Below, one piece after another: positions 1 to 7,193 of a stretch of DNA of 22,022 nt (its first letter is position 1; each line of letters starts with the position of its first letter). This DNA is from Kiritimatiellia bacterium (GTDB lineage: Bacteria; Verrucomicrobiota; Kiritimatiellia; RFP12; UBA3636), in assembly GCA_017413145.1 (NCBI GenBank), contig JAFPUX010000602.1, positions 1 through 22,022 of the forward strand, given 5' to 3'. The notes beneath the pieces were generated by a model. The model was given only the letters and a program-made list of their open reading frames with translations. It made no database searches and was not told the origin of the DNA. A program made the translations under genes and the position numbers.

Positions 1-1557
1 GAGGCCGGGCCGCGCGGCGGCGCCGGCGACGCGGACCGTGCCGAGCAGGTTCGCGCCGAGCGCGGCGTTCCACTGCGCGGCGTCGTTCGCGAAGCGGACG
101 GTTCGCGTGCCGGCCGCGGACGGCGAATCGCCGGCGACGACCACGTGCGTGCGCAGGTAGACGCGCCACTCGCCGTTCGTGAGGTCGGACGGCAGGCGCA
201 GCGAAAGCGAGAGCGCGGCGTTCGTGCGGCTCGGCACGGCGGCGCCGAGGTCGAGCGCGACGGGGCACGCCCAGAAGCGGTCGTCCGCCGCCTGCAGGAG
301 GATCTCGGTCTTCGTCGGGAGGAAGAGGTCTCCGAAGCCGGTGTTCTCGACGGAGAACGCGAGCTGCAGCGTCCCGCCCGGCGCGACCTCGTCCGCGAGG
401 CGCGACGAGCGCAGCACGAAGCGGTGGCCCATGTGGGCGCGCATGAACTCGAGGAGCGTGCGGCCGTTCCATTCGGCGAGGGACGGCATTCCGTCGAACG
501 AGAAGTCCGTTCCCGAGAACGCGATTCCGTTCATCTTCGCGGCGATCTTCATCCCCAGGCCGGTGCCGCGCAGATAGGAGAGGTGGACGTCGTACCACTC
601 CGCCACCTGGTTGAATCCGGCCTGCACGAACACAGGCCACGTCTCGGCCTGCTCGGCCGAGAGCGTCGCGAGTTCGCCGCCGTAGGGGATGCCGTGCAGG
701 CGCGCGAGCCAGCGGTTGGCCTGGGCGCGCGAGAAGTTGTTGACGCCCCTTGCGTCGGTGAACGTCCCGTAGTCGTAGACCGTGCCGAGGTAGCCGTCGT
801 TGAAGAGGCCGAGGCGCTCCCAATCCTTCAGCTCGTGCAGGCGCGCGAGGACCGTCTCGCCGTCGACGGTCCCGGGCGTCGGTCCGAGGACCTCCTCCCG
901 GAACAGGCGGAACAGGTATTTCGGGCTGCGGACCTGGAGCTTGATGCGCGGGTCGAGCTCGTCGAGCCACAGGCGGACGAGCCGCGTGTCGTAGACGGGG
1001 TTGTCGTACTTCGACGAGTGCATCTCGCCCCAGGGGCCGATCATGCCGCATTCGACCGACACGACGACGTCCGCGTATTCGTTCAGCACGCCGGCGATCT
1101 GGCGGACGTGCGCCAGCAGCACGTCGAAGTCGGCCGGCTCGCAGCCCGAGACGCCGCCGGAATCGTAGGCGAAGCGCGGCGTGACGAGCGCGCCGTTCGC
1201 GCGGACGTTGGCGAGCGTCGCGCGCCAGGCGTCGAGCGTCGCGTCGTCGATCGGGATGTCGGCGCCGCCGACGACGGACGTCACGACGCCGGTCGTCCGG
1301 TTGGAGACCGCGCCGCGGTTTCCGAAGTCGTTGCCGCCGGAGAAATCGGCGATCCGCCACATCGGCGTCGAGTAGCCGGACGGGGACAGCACGGCCGTTG
1401 CGCCGGGCGCGGCGCGGTGCCAGCCGCCGGCGATCGAGCCACGCGGGACGTTGCACGCGAGGTCGTCGTCTGCCGCGTCGAGGTACGAGAGCCCCGAATC
1501 GACGAGCGCGGCGGCCGCCGCGAGCGGGGCGAGAAGGAGAGGAAGAAATCTGCGCAT
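1..1557 (-). CDS. Exported DUF4874/DUF4832 protein, 3' end outside window
   Basis: The frame is open from the ATG at 1555-1557 down to base 1 with no stop, giving 519 visible codons; the C-terminus lies beyond the left edge. Residues 1-17 form a signal peptide (two Arg, then a Leu/Ala core). Residues ~30-190 match DUF4874, with the signature S-V-E-C-G-M-I-G-P-W-G-E around E169, W176 and E178. From about residue 225 the sequence follows DUF4832 (G-I-P-Y-G-G-E, then V-A-E-W-Y-D-V-H-L-S-Y-L), ending in a beta-rich part with an E-N-T-G-F-G-D motif. These paired domains occur in secreted proteins of carbohydrate-degrading bacteria and are thought to form a glycosidase-like barrel; I know of no proven reaction. 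The start is supported by the signal peptide, although a strong promoter lies almost on top of it. It is divergent from the esterase gene. Confidence 0.85.
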   Translation of the reverse strand, partial: MRRFLPLLLAPLAAAAALVDSGLSYLDAADDDLACNVPRGSIAGGWHRAAPGATAVLSPSGYSTPMWRIADFSGGNDFGNRGAVSNRTTGVVTSVVGGADIPIDDATLDAWRATLANVRANGALVTPRFAYDSGGVSGCEPADFDVLLAHVRQIAGVLNEYADVVVSVECGMIGPWGEMHSSKYDNPVYDTRLVRLWLDELDPRIKLQVRSPKYLFRLFREEVLGPTPGTVDGETVLARLHELKDWERLGLFNDGYLGTVYDYGTFTDARGVNNFSRAQANRWLARLHGIPYGGELATLSAEQAETWPVFVQAGFNQVAEWYDVHLSYLRGTGLGMKIAAKMNGIAFSGTDFSFDGMPSLAEWNGRTLLEFMRAHMGHRFVLRSSRLADEVAPGGTLQLAFSVENTGFGDLFLPTKTEILLQAADDRFWACPVALDLGAAVPSRTNAALSLSLRLPSDLTNGEWRVYLRTHVVVAGDSPSAAGTRTVRFANDAAQWNAALGANLLGTVRVAGAAARPGL

Positions 1558-1568
1558 GGATGGGCGTC

Positions 1569-1597
1569 ATTCTAGTTGGGCTCCAAGGGCGGGTCAA
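1569..1597 (-). promoter_or_regulatory. Sigma-70-type promoter for the DUF4874/DUF4832 gene
   Basis: On the minus strand TTGACC (1597-1592) is followed after exactly 17 bases by TAGAAT (1574-1569); each box matches consensus at 5 of 6 positions. The -10 box ends 11 bases before the ATG, so transcription would start only about five bases upstream of the start codon. No Shine-Dalgarno sequence is visible there. This is a sequence match only. Confidence 0.6.
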
Positions 1598-1639
1598 TCC
1601 TTTTGCGCGAAACGCGCGGTTGTTTTGCCGAAAAAGCGC

Positions 1640-1669
1640 TTGTGCGCAACGGGTGCGGTCTGCTACGAT
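1640..1669 (+). promoter_or_regulatory. Candidate sigma-70-type promoter for the plus-strand run
   Basis: TTGTGC (1640-1645) and TACGAT (1664-1669) are separated by 18 bases. Both boxes are imperfect. The predicted transcript start, near 1676, leaves a leader of about 23 bases containing the GGAGGA ribosome binding site at 1685-1690. No comparably good promoter was seen between later genes of the run, so it may drive much of it. Confidence 0.4.
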
Positions 1670-1698
1670 AAGGGCGTTCCTTCCGGAGGATTCCAGCC

Positions 1699-3807
1699 AT
1701 GGAAAACCGGTCCCCGTCCGTTCGTCGTCCGTTCTTCTCCGTTCTCGCCGCGGCCGCCCTCGCGGCCGGTTGCGTTTCGGCCGCCGCGCCGCTGGACGGG
1801 AGCGCGCGCATTCGCGAAAACGCGGCGGAACGCGTCGCCGCGATGCCGTCCGCCGCGGACGCGGCGTTCGCGCTCGCATCGCCCTTCTCCGACCACATGG
1901 TCCTGCAGCGCGAGTGCACGGTGCCCGTCTGGGGAACGGGCGCCCCCGGCGAGCGCGTGGAAGTACGGCTCTTCGCCGACGGCGAAGAGGGCAAGACCGT
2001 CGCCGAAGCCACCGCCACGGTCGGCGCGAACGGCCGCTGGATCGCGTTTCTCCCGCCGCAGCCCGCCGGCGGTCCGTTTTCGCTCGACGCGAAAAGCGGG
2101 GGCGGCGCGCTCGCCGTCGAGAACATCCTCATCGGCGACGTGTGGCTCTGCGGCGGGCAGTCCAACATGGAGATGGACGTGCGGTGGACCTTGCCCGAGG
2201 CGGAGATCCCGGCCGCCTGCGAGGGTCTGGAGAACGTACGCCTGATCAACGTTCCGAATGCCGTCGCGACCGCGCCGTGCGATTCCTTCCGCGCGAAGTG
2301 GCAGGTCTGTTCGCCCGAATCGGCCCGCCGCTTCTCCGGCGTCGGCTTCTTCTTCGGCCGGAAGATCCACCGCGAGCTCGGCGTCCCGGTCGGGCTCGTC
2401 CAAGTCGACTACACCGGTTCCGTCGCCGAAACGTGGCTTTCGCTCGAGGGCGCCGCCGCGATCCCCGGGCTGGAGACCGCCGTCGACGTCCGCCGCCGCG
2501 TGATCGCGGAAGGCGAAGAGGCCGGGCGCGCGCGCTTCCGCGAAATCCACGAGGCGTGGGAGAAGGCGGTCGATCCGATCGGCGACGCGGCCGCCGCGGA
2601 GGACTTCGCCGAGGGCGACGGCTGGACCGACGTCTCGACGCCGTTCGCGTTCGCCAGGGACTACGACGGCATCGTGTGGATCCGCCGCGCCTTCGAGCTC
2701 GACGCCGCCCGCGCCGCCGCGGACGCGGAGCTGTTCCTCGGCTGGATCGACGACGCGGACGACTCCTTCGTGAACGGCGTTCCGGTCGGGACGTCGCGCG
2801 ACCCGAGGAAGATCCGCCAGAGCCAGAGCCGCTACAAGCTTCCCGCCGGGCTTCTGCGCGAAGGTCGCAACGTGCTGACGATCCGCCTGCTCGACAAGGG
2901 CGGCGGCGGCGGCTTCGTCGGCCGCGACAAGGACGTGCCGCGTCTCGAGTTCGGCGACGCCGCGCCGGCGCTTTCGCTGGCGGGCGCGGGCTGGCGCCGC
3001 TTCGACGGCCCGTCGTTCGCCGAACGCCGCGAGCCGAAGGAGCCCTCGTTCAAAAACCAGTTCGTCGTGTCCGCCTGCTACAACGCGATGGTCTTCCCGC
3101 TCTTCCCGCTGGCCGTCCGCGGCGCGATCTGGTACCAGGGTTGCGCGAACGTCGGACGCCACAGGCAGTACGAGACGCTCCTGCCCGCCGTGGTCGGCGA
3201 ATGGCACGCGGGCTTCGCGAGCGCCGCTCCGGACGGCGCGTTCCCGTTCTACCTCGTCCAGCTCGCCTCCGTCTACCAGACGAGCCCGATGCCGGGCAAC
3301 TCGGACTGGGCCGCGATGCGCTGGACGCAGACGAAACTCGGGCGGACGCTCCCGAACAGCGGCACCGTCGTCACGCTCGACGTCGGCGACCGGCAGATCC
3401 ATCCGCACGACAAGCGCACGCCCGGCGAACGCCTCGCCGACCTCGCCCTCGCGCAGACCTACGGGCGTCCCGAGGGGCGGGAGCTGAGCCCCGTCCCGGC
3501 GGAGCGCGCGGCGCTGCGCGGCGGCGCCGTCGAGGTGGCGTTCGTCCGCCAGATCGAGGGGACGCCGCCCGTCGTCCTCGCCGCTGACCAGGAGGTCCGC
3601 GGCTTCGAGCTGGCCGGCGAGAACGGCCGCTTCGTCCGCGTCGGCGCGCGGACCGGCGACGCACCCGACGTCGTCCGCGTGCAGGTGCCGGATGGGATGG
3701 TCCCCGTCCGTGTCCGCTACGCGTGGGACCACTACCCCGACTGCAACCTCAAGACCGCGGCCGGCCTGCCCGTCGGCTCCTTCGAGCTCCCCGTCGCCCC
3801 GGAATGA
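1699..3807 (+). CDS. Sialate O-acetylesterase-like SGNH esterase, lipoprotein
   Basis: This 702-residue protein would remove O-acetyl groups from sialic acids or other acetylated glycans. The SGNH motifs are visible: G-G-Q-S-N-M with nucleophile S155, W-Y-Q-G-C-A-N around 478-484, and D-V-G-D-R-Q-I-H-P with D564 and H568 as the likely acid and base. The start of the mature protein (S-P-F-S-D-H-M-V-L-Q-R, then V-W-G) is typical of the family. Residues ~305-440 hold a beta-sandwich insert common in the large members. The N-terminus carries a lipobox, L-A-A-G-C, with Cys25 as the likely lipidated residue, suggesting membrane anchoring; cleavage after V-S-A by signal peptidase I is the alternative. 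GGAGGA at 1685-1690, nine bases upstream, fixes the ATG. The next gene starts 19 bases after the stop. Xylan or other plant-glycan acetyl esters are as plausible as sialate. Confidence 0.88.
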   Translation: MENRSPSVRRPFFSVLAAAALAAGCVSAAAPLDGSARIRENAAERVAAMPSAADAAFALASPFSDHMVLQRECTVPVWGTGAPGERVEVRLFADGEEGKTVAEATATVGANGRWIAFLPPQPAGGPFSLDAKSGGGALAVENILIGDVWLCGGQSNMEMDVRWTLPEAEIPAACEGLENVRLINVPNAVATAPCDSFRAKWQVCSPESARRFSGVGFFFGRKIHRELGVPVGLVQVDYTGSVAETWLSLEGAAAIPGLETAVDVRRRVIAEGEEAGRARFREIHEAWEKAVDPIGDAAAAEDFAEGDGWTDVSTPFAFARDYDGIVWIRRAFELDAARAAADAELFLGWIDDADDSFVNGVPVGTSRDPRKIRQSQSRYKLPAGLLREGRNVLTIRLLDKGGGGGFVGRDKDVPRLEFGDAAPALSLAGAGWRRFDGPSFAERREPKEPSFKNQFVVSACYNAMVFPLFPLAVRGAIWYQGCANVGRHRQYETLLPAVVGEWHAGFASAAPDGAFPFYLVQLASVYQTSPMPGNSDWAAMRWTQTKLGRTLPNSGTVVTLDVGDRQIHPHDKRTPGERLADLALAQTYGRPEGRELSPVPAERAALRGGAVEVAFVRQIEGTPPVVLAADQEVRGFELAGENGRFVRVGARTGDAPDVVRVQVPDGMVPVRVRYAWDHYPDCNLKTAAGLPVGSFELPVAPE

Positions 3808-3826
3808 AAACCGAAAACCACCGACC

Positions 3827-5308
3827 ATGAAAACTCCATTCGCCCTTGCGGCTTCCGCATTTTTCATTCTTCATTTTTCATCGTTCATTGCGGCGGCGGC
3901 CGAAGCCGCCGCCGCGGAGCCGCCGGCCGCCGCCGCCCAGGAGGGCGTGCAGCTCTGGGAGGGCGGCCCCTTCTGGGCCGACCGGAACGTCGGCGCGGAC
4001 GAGCCGTGGGAGCGCGGCCTCCACTTCTGGTGGGGCGACACGGTCGGCTATAAGCGGGAGAACGACGCCTGGGTGGCGAACGACGGATCCTCGACCAACT
4101 TTTCGTTCGCCAAGGAGGTCGACTACATTCCGACCTTCAAGAAGAACGCCGCCATGGCGCGGAAGGAGGGCTGGACCACGGAGGAGAACCGGCTGGCGCC
4201 CGAGCACGACGCGGCCCGCGTGCACTGGGGCGGCGAGTGGCGCATGCCGACCCGGCAGGAACTGATCGACCTCTGCTACAACAAGTGCGACTGGACCAAG
4301 GTGGAGACGAACGGCGTCAAGGGATGCCTCGTCCGCGGCCGGGGCGACTTCGCCTCCGCCGCCATCTTCCTTCCCTTCACCGGCATGGCGGACTACACCA
4401 AGCTGATCAGCCCGGACCGGTTCGGCGGCCTCTACGCGAGCGATCCGCGGATGGACGCCGTCCCCGGCGTGTGGCGACTCACCTACGGCCGGGACTTCTG
4501 CGTGTTCTACCACTGGGACCGGTTCATGGGGATGAGCGTCCGTCCGGTCCGGGGCGATCCCGGGCCGTTCGTCCGCCACGGCTGGGCGGCCGGCCTGGAA
4601 AACCCCGAGGCCGAAATCAAGCCGGCCGGCCCCGCCTGCGCGCCCGACGAGGTCCTTGCCCCAGCCGCCGGGGAGCCGGCCGCGCAGAAGGGCGTCCGGC
4701 TCTGGGAGGGCGGGCCGCTCTGGGCCGACCGGAACGTCGGGGCGGAGACGCCATCGGACTACGGTTGGTTCTTCAACTGGGGCGGAACCCTCGGCGCCAC
4801 CTACAACCAGGAGATCCGGCACTGGGCGGCGGTCGACGGCTCCAATCCGCGCTTCGGGTTCGACGATTCGCAGGCCCCGTCCTTCGGCAAGAATACGGAG
4901 GTTCTGCGGGACGAGGGATACATCACGGAGGAGGGCGTCCTCACGCCGGAGCACGACCCGGCCCGCGTGCACTGGGGCGAGCCGTGGCGGATGCCGACGC
5001 GGCACGAGCTGGACGGCCTCCTCTCGAACTGCGACTGGACCTGGACCACGAACGGCGTCAAGGGATGCGTCGTGCGCGGCCGGGGCGACTACGCCTCCGC
5101 CGCCATCTTCCTCCCCGTCGCCGGCTACAGCGTCGAGGAGAAGTGGTGGGGCAAGGGGACGACGGGCCACCTCTACGCGAGCGAGCCCTACACGGAGGGC
5201 CCCAACGCGGACTGCTCGTGGCGCCTCCATTTCGGCGCGAAAGGAATGGGCATGGACTACTGCTGGGACCGGCACATGGCGATGCCCGTCCGCCCGGTGC
5301 GGGAATAA
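3827..5308 (+). CDS. Exported protein A with two FISUMP-like domains
   Basis: The 493-residue protein has a signal peptide (1-~24, core F-F-I-L-H-F-S-S-F-I), an Ala-rich stretch, and two homologous domains at ~40-243 and 289-493 joined by a linker rich in Pro and acidic residues. Each domain begins L-W-E-G-G-P-x-W-A-D-R-N-V-G-A, contains W-R-M-P-T-R and a C-D-W-T motif, and ends in V-R-P-V-R. This layout matches the Fibrobacter succinogenes major paralogous domain and its Bacteroides relatives, which resemble the C-type lectin-like fold. No enzymatic residues are recognisable; a binding or surface role is inference. The start is the ATG at 3827, because an earlier in-frame start would overlap the esterase gene and lose the signal peptide. 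There is no clear Shine-Dalgarno; the start is preceded by CCGACC. A resembles C far more than its neighbour B. Confidence 0.82.
   Translation: MKTPFALAASAFFILHFSSFIAAAAEAAAAEPPAAAAQEGVQLWEGGPFWADRNVGADEPWERGLHFWWGDTVGYKRENDAWVANDGSSTNFSFAKEVDYIPTFKKNAAMARKEGWTTEENRLAPEHDAARVHWGGEWRMPTRQELIDLCYNKCDWTKVETNGVKGCLVRGRGDFASAAIFLPFTGMADYTKLISPDRFGGLYASDPRMDAVPGVWRLTYGRDFCVFYHWDRFMGMSVRPVRGDPGPFVRHGWAAGLENPEAEIKPAGPACAPDEVLAPAAGEPAAQKGVRLWEGGPLWADRNVGAETPSDYGWFFNWGGTLGATYNQEIRHWAAVDGSNPRFGFDDSQAPSFGKNTEVLRDEGYITEEGVLTPEHDPARVHWGEPWRMPTRHELDGLLSNCDWTWTTNGVKGCVVRGRGDYASAAIFLPVAGYSVEEKWWGKGTTGHLYASEPYTEGPNADCSWRLHFGAKGMGMDYCWDRHMAMPVRPVRE
3858..3892 (+). repeat. Five CATTNNN heptamers in the signal peptide of protein A
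   Basis: The units CATTTTT, CATTCTT, CATTTTT, CATCGTT and CATTGCG follow each other without gaps. They begin at the second base of a codon and encode the hydrophobic core. A GCG/GCC Ala-codon stretch follows. Confidence 0.9.
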
Positions 5309-5436
5309 GCCGACCCTCGCGGCGTCCGGGCGCGCCGCGCCCGGAGCCGCGACGGCCGAAGCTCGCCGCTTCGCGGCTCGGGGACGGACCCCGCCACGCC
5401 CAAAACCGACAAAACCAAGAAACCGAGGAACACCCC
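5309..5436 (+). other. A-B spacer with GC hairpins
   Basis: The 128-base spacer holds a 7-bp perfect stem at 5326-5332/5338-5344 (CCGGGCG/CGCCCGG, five-base loop) and a 6-bp stem at 5357-5362/5368-5373 (CGAAGC/GCTTCG). Neither is followed by a T tract, so these are not convincing intrinsic terminators. The last ~36 bases form a leader of four degenerate nonamers (CAAAACCGA, CAAAACCAA, GAAACCGAG, GAACACCCC) that supplies the GAGG ribosome binding site. Parts of the spacer recur before genes C and D. Confidence 0.55.
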
Positions 5437-6930
5437 ATGAAACAATCACTCGTCACTCGTCACTTGTCACTCGTCACTCCGCTGGCGGCATTCATCATTC
5501 TTCATTCTTCATTCAGCATTGCGGCGGCGGCCGCCGCCGCCCAGGAGGGCGTGCAGCTCTGGGAGGGCGGGCCGTTCTGGGCCGACCGGAACGTCGGCGC
5601 GGACGAGCCGTGGGAGGCCGGCCTGTATTTCTGGTGGGGCGACACGATCGGCTACAGGCGCGAGAACGACAAGTGGGCGGCGAGCGACGGCTCCACGAAC
5701 GACTTCCGGTTCATCCTTGCCAACGCGCCCACCTTCCGGCTGAGCGCCGACGGGTTGACGGAAAAGGGATGGACCACGACGAACAACGTCCTCGCGCCAG
5801 CGTACGACGCGGCTCGCGCGAACTGGGGCGGCAAGTGGCGGATGCCGACGAAGCCGGAGCTGCTGGACCTCGCCTACAACAAGTGCGACTGGACGTTCCT
5901 GGAAACGAACGGAGTCAAGGCTGCCGTCGTCCGCGGCCGCGGCGACTACGCCTCCGCCTGCATCCTGCTCCCCCTCGACGGCTGGGCCGTCGACGGCCGG
6001 ATGGAGCGCTGGAACAACCTGGGGCACCTGTGGGCGGGCGATCCGCGCACGGACGGACTCCGCGGTTCGTGGCGTCTCAAGTACGGGACACCCGGAAAGG
6101 TCGTGTTCTACCACTGGGACCGCTTCGTCGGGACGACCGTCCGTCCCGTCCGCGGCGATCCCGGGCCCTTCCCCGGACACGGGACCGAGATCTTCCAGGA
6201 GGACAAGGCGAACACGGTGAAGCCCGCCGGTCCCGCCTGCGCGCCCGAGGAGCTCTTCGTTCCCGCCGTCGGGGAGCCGGCCGCGCAGAAGGGCGTCCGG
6301 CTCTGGGAGGGCGGGCCGCTCTGGGCCGACCGGAACGTCGGCGCGGAAAAGCCGTCGGACGACGGCTGGTATTTCCCGTGGGGCGACACGATCGGCTACA
6401 CGTACGATCCGGAGGCCAAGTGCTGGGTGGCGGTCGACGGCTCCGATCCGCGCCACGGGTTCGACGAAGCCCCGAAAAATGCGCCGACCTTCGGCAAGTC
6501 CCCCGCCACGCTACTGCGCGAGGGATTCACCACGGCGGAGGGCGCGCTCGCGCCGGAGCACGACGCGGCCCGCGCGAAATGGGGCGGAGCGTGGCGCATG
6601 CCGACGCGGCAGGAGCTCGACGACCTCTGCTACGACAAGTGCGACTGGACCTGGACCACGAACGGCGTCGCGGGGTACGTCGTTCGCGGCCGCGGCGACT
6701 ACGCCGACGCCGCCATCTTCCTGCCCGCCGCCGGCCACGGGCTCGGGATCGTCCGGCGGGGCTACGGTTCGTCGGGCTGCCTCTGGGCGAGCGAGCCCTA
6801 CGCGGACGGCCTGCCGGCGGACTGCACGTGGCGCCTCCGTTTCAGCTGGGAGAAACGGTCGCCCGAAATCGGAATGAACTACTGCTGGGACCGCTACATC
6901 GCCGCCCCCGTCCGCCCAGTGCGCGAGTAA
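5437..6930 (+). CDS. Exported protein B with two FISUMP-like domains
   Basis: This is a 497-residue paralogue of protein A. The N-terminus reads M-K-Q-S-L-V-T-R-H, then a second S-L-V-T repeat, then the hydrophobic core I-I-L-H-S-S-F-S-I and an Ala stretch, as expected for export. Domain 1 spans ~38-244 and domain 2 286-497; both have the W-A-D-R-N-V-G-A start, W-R-M-P-T, C-D-W-T and V-R-P-V-R end. Domain 1 contains an L-P-L-D-G-W motif shared with protein D but not with A or C. GAGG at 5425-5428, eight bases before the ATG, supports the start. The function is unknown; a lectin-like binding role is inferred from the domain family. Confidence 0.82.
   Translation: MKQSLVTRHLSLVTPLAAFIILHSSFSIAAAAAAAQEGVQLWEGGPFWADRNVGADEPWEAGLYFWWGDTIGYRRENDKWAASDGSTNDFRFILANAPTFRLSADGLTEKGWTTTNNVLAPAYDAARANWGGKWRMPTKPELLDLAYNKCDWTFLETNGVKAAVVRGRGDYASACILLPLDGWAVDGRMERWNNLGHLWAGDPRTDGLRGSWRLKYGTPGKVVFYHWDRFVGTTVRPVRGDPGPFPGHGTEIFQEDKANTVKPAGPACAPEELFVPAVGEPAAQKGVRLWEGGPLWADRNVGAEKPSDDGWYFPWGDTIGYTYDPEAKCWVAVDGSDPRHGFDEAPKNAPTFGKSPATLLREGFTTAEGALAPEHDAARAKWGGAWRMPTRQELDDLCYDKCDWTWTTNGVAGYVVRGRGDYADAAIFLPAAGHGLGIVRRGYGSSGCLWASEPYADGLPADCTWRLRFSWEKRSPEIGMNYCWDRYIAAPVRPVRE
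5446..5480 (+). repeat. Five TCACTCG-type heptamers in the n-region of protein B
   Basis: TCACTCG, TCACTCG, TCACTTG, TCACTCG and TCACTCC run without gaps from the fourth codon. They produce the repeated S-L-V-T peptide and are followed after eight bases by the CATTNNN array. Confidence 0.9.
5489..5523 (+). repeat. Five CATTNNN heptamers in the signal peptide of protein B
   Basis: The units are CATTCAT, CATTCTT, CATTCTT, CATTCAG and CATTGCG. They are in the same codon phase as in the other six exported proteins of the window. Confidence 0.9.
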
Positions 6931-6977
6931 GCCGCTCCTCGCGGCGTCCGGGCGCGTGCCACGCCAGAAACCGACAA

Positions 6978-7163
6978 GTGATGAATACTGATTGTGAACT
7001 TCAAGACTGGGTATTTGACATCCAAGAGAAATCGTCCGGTGTGTATGAGATATCTGGCAAACATGTCCTTGGTCCGTCATTGTCATTGACCGGTCCCGAT
7101 ATTGACGAACTGACCAGAAGGGCGCATGAAACAGCACGCTCATTATCTCATGCGATCAAGAAG
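6978..7163 (+). other. Low-GC insert splitting the B-C leader
   Basis: Bases 6981-7160 have 82 G+C in 180 by my count (about 46%), against roughly 70% around them. The flanks, ACCGACAA on the left and AAAACCAAGAAACCG on the right, are contiguous in the A-B leader, so the segment looks inserted. A CAAG tetramer occurs at both edges (6975-6978 and 7157-7160). No inverted terminal repeats or transposase were seen. The exact borders are uncertain by a few bases. Confidence 0.6.
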
Positions 7164-7193
7164 AAAACCAAGAAACCGAGGAACGCCCCATGA
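6981..7193 (+). CDS. Small protein of 70 residues in a low-GC insert
   Basis: The frame starts with ATG at 6981 (a GTG precedes it directly) and ends at the TGA at 7191-7193, which overlaps the ATG of gene C as ATGA. The peptide is hydrophilic, without a signal sequence or membrane segment. Its core (V-F-D-I-Q-E-K-S-S-G-V-Y-E-I-S-G, then T-G-P-D-I-D-E-L-T-R-R-A) looks like a genuine small folded domain: a beta strand pair followed by a helix. I do not recognise the family with confidence. The last ten residues or so (basic, K-K-T-K-K-P-R-N-A-P) are encoded by the leader sequence that normally precedes these genes. Codon use is unlike its neighbours. No good ribosome binding site was found, so it could be a non-expressed remnant. 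Confidence 0.55.
   Translation: MNTDCELQDWVFDIQEKSSGVYEISGKHVLGPSLSLTGPDIDELTRRAHETARSLSHAIKKKTKKPRNAP

Noticed and set aside
1536..1557. Twin-arginine signal in the DUF4874/DUF4832 protein
   Set aside because: Two arginines follow the Met, but the full S/T-R-R-x-F-L-K pattern is missing and the short Leu/Ala core fits an ordinary Sec signal.
145..1575. Long plus-strand open frame opposite the DUF4874/DUF4832 gene
   Set aside because: Its product is Arg/Glu/Val-rich without any domain and is the exact codon-register mirror of the minus-strand gene. Such mirrors are expected at this GC content. The same holds for long opposite or shifted frames at 1663-3867, 3878-5449, 11160-12836, 12854-15397 and 16681-19536.
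3692..3826. Upstream extension of protein A, and similar extensions before B, D, the phosphodiesterase and the fusion protein
   Set aside because: The extensions overlap preceding genes in another frame, are of low-complexity composition, and would bury clear signal peptides inside the protein.
5326..5344. Intrinsic terminator after gene A
   Set aside because: The stem is strong (CCGGGCG/CGCCCGG), but no T tract follows and the next gene continues in the same direction.
5446..5523. CRISPR array
   Set aside because: The repeat units are 7 bases, contiguous, without spacers, and lie inside a coding sequence. No cas genes are present.
6978..7163. Insertion sequence or MITE
   Set aside because: The segment is foreign in composition, but no inverted terminal repeats, transposase or convincing target duplication beyond CAAG were found, so no mobile-element family is claimed.
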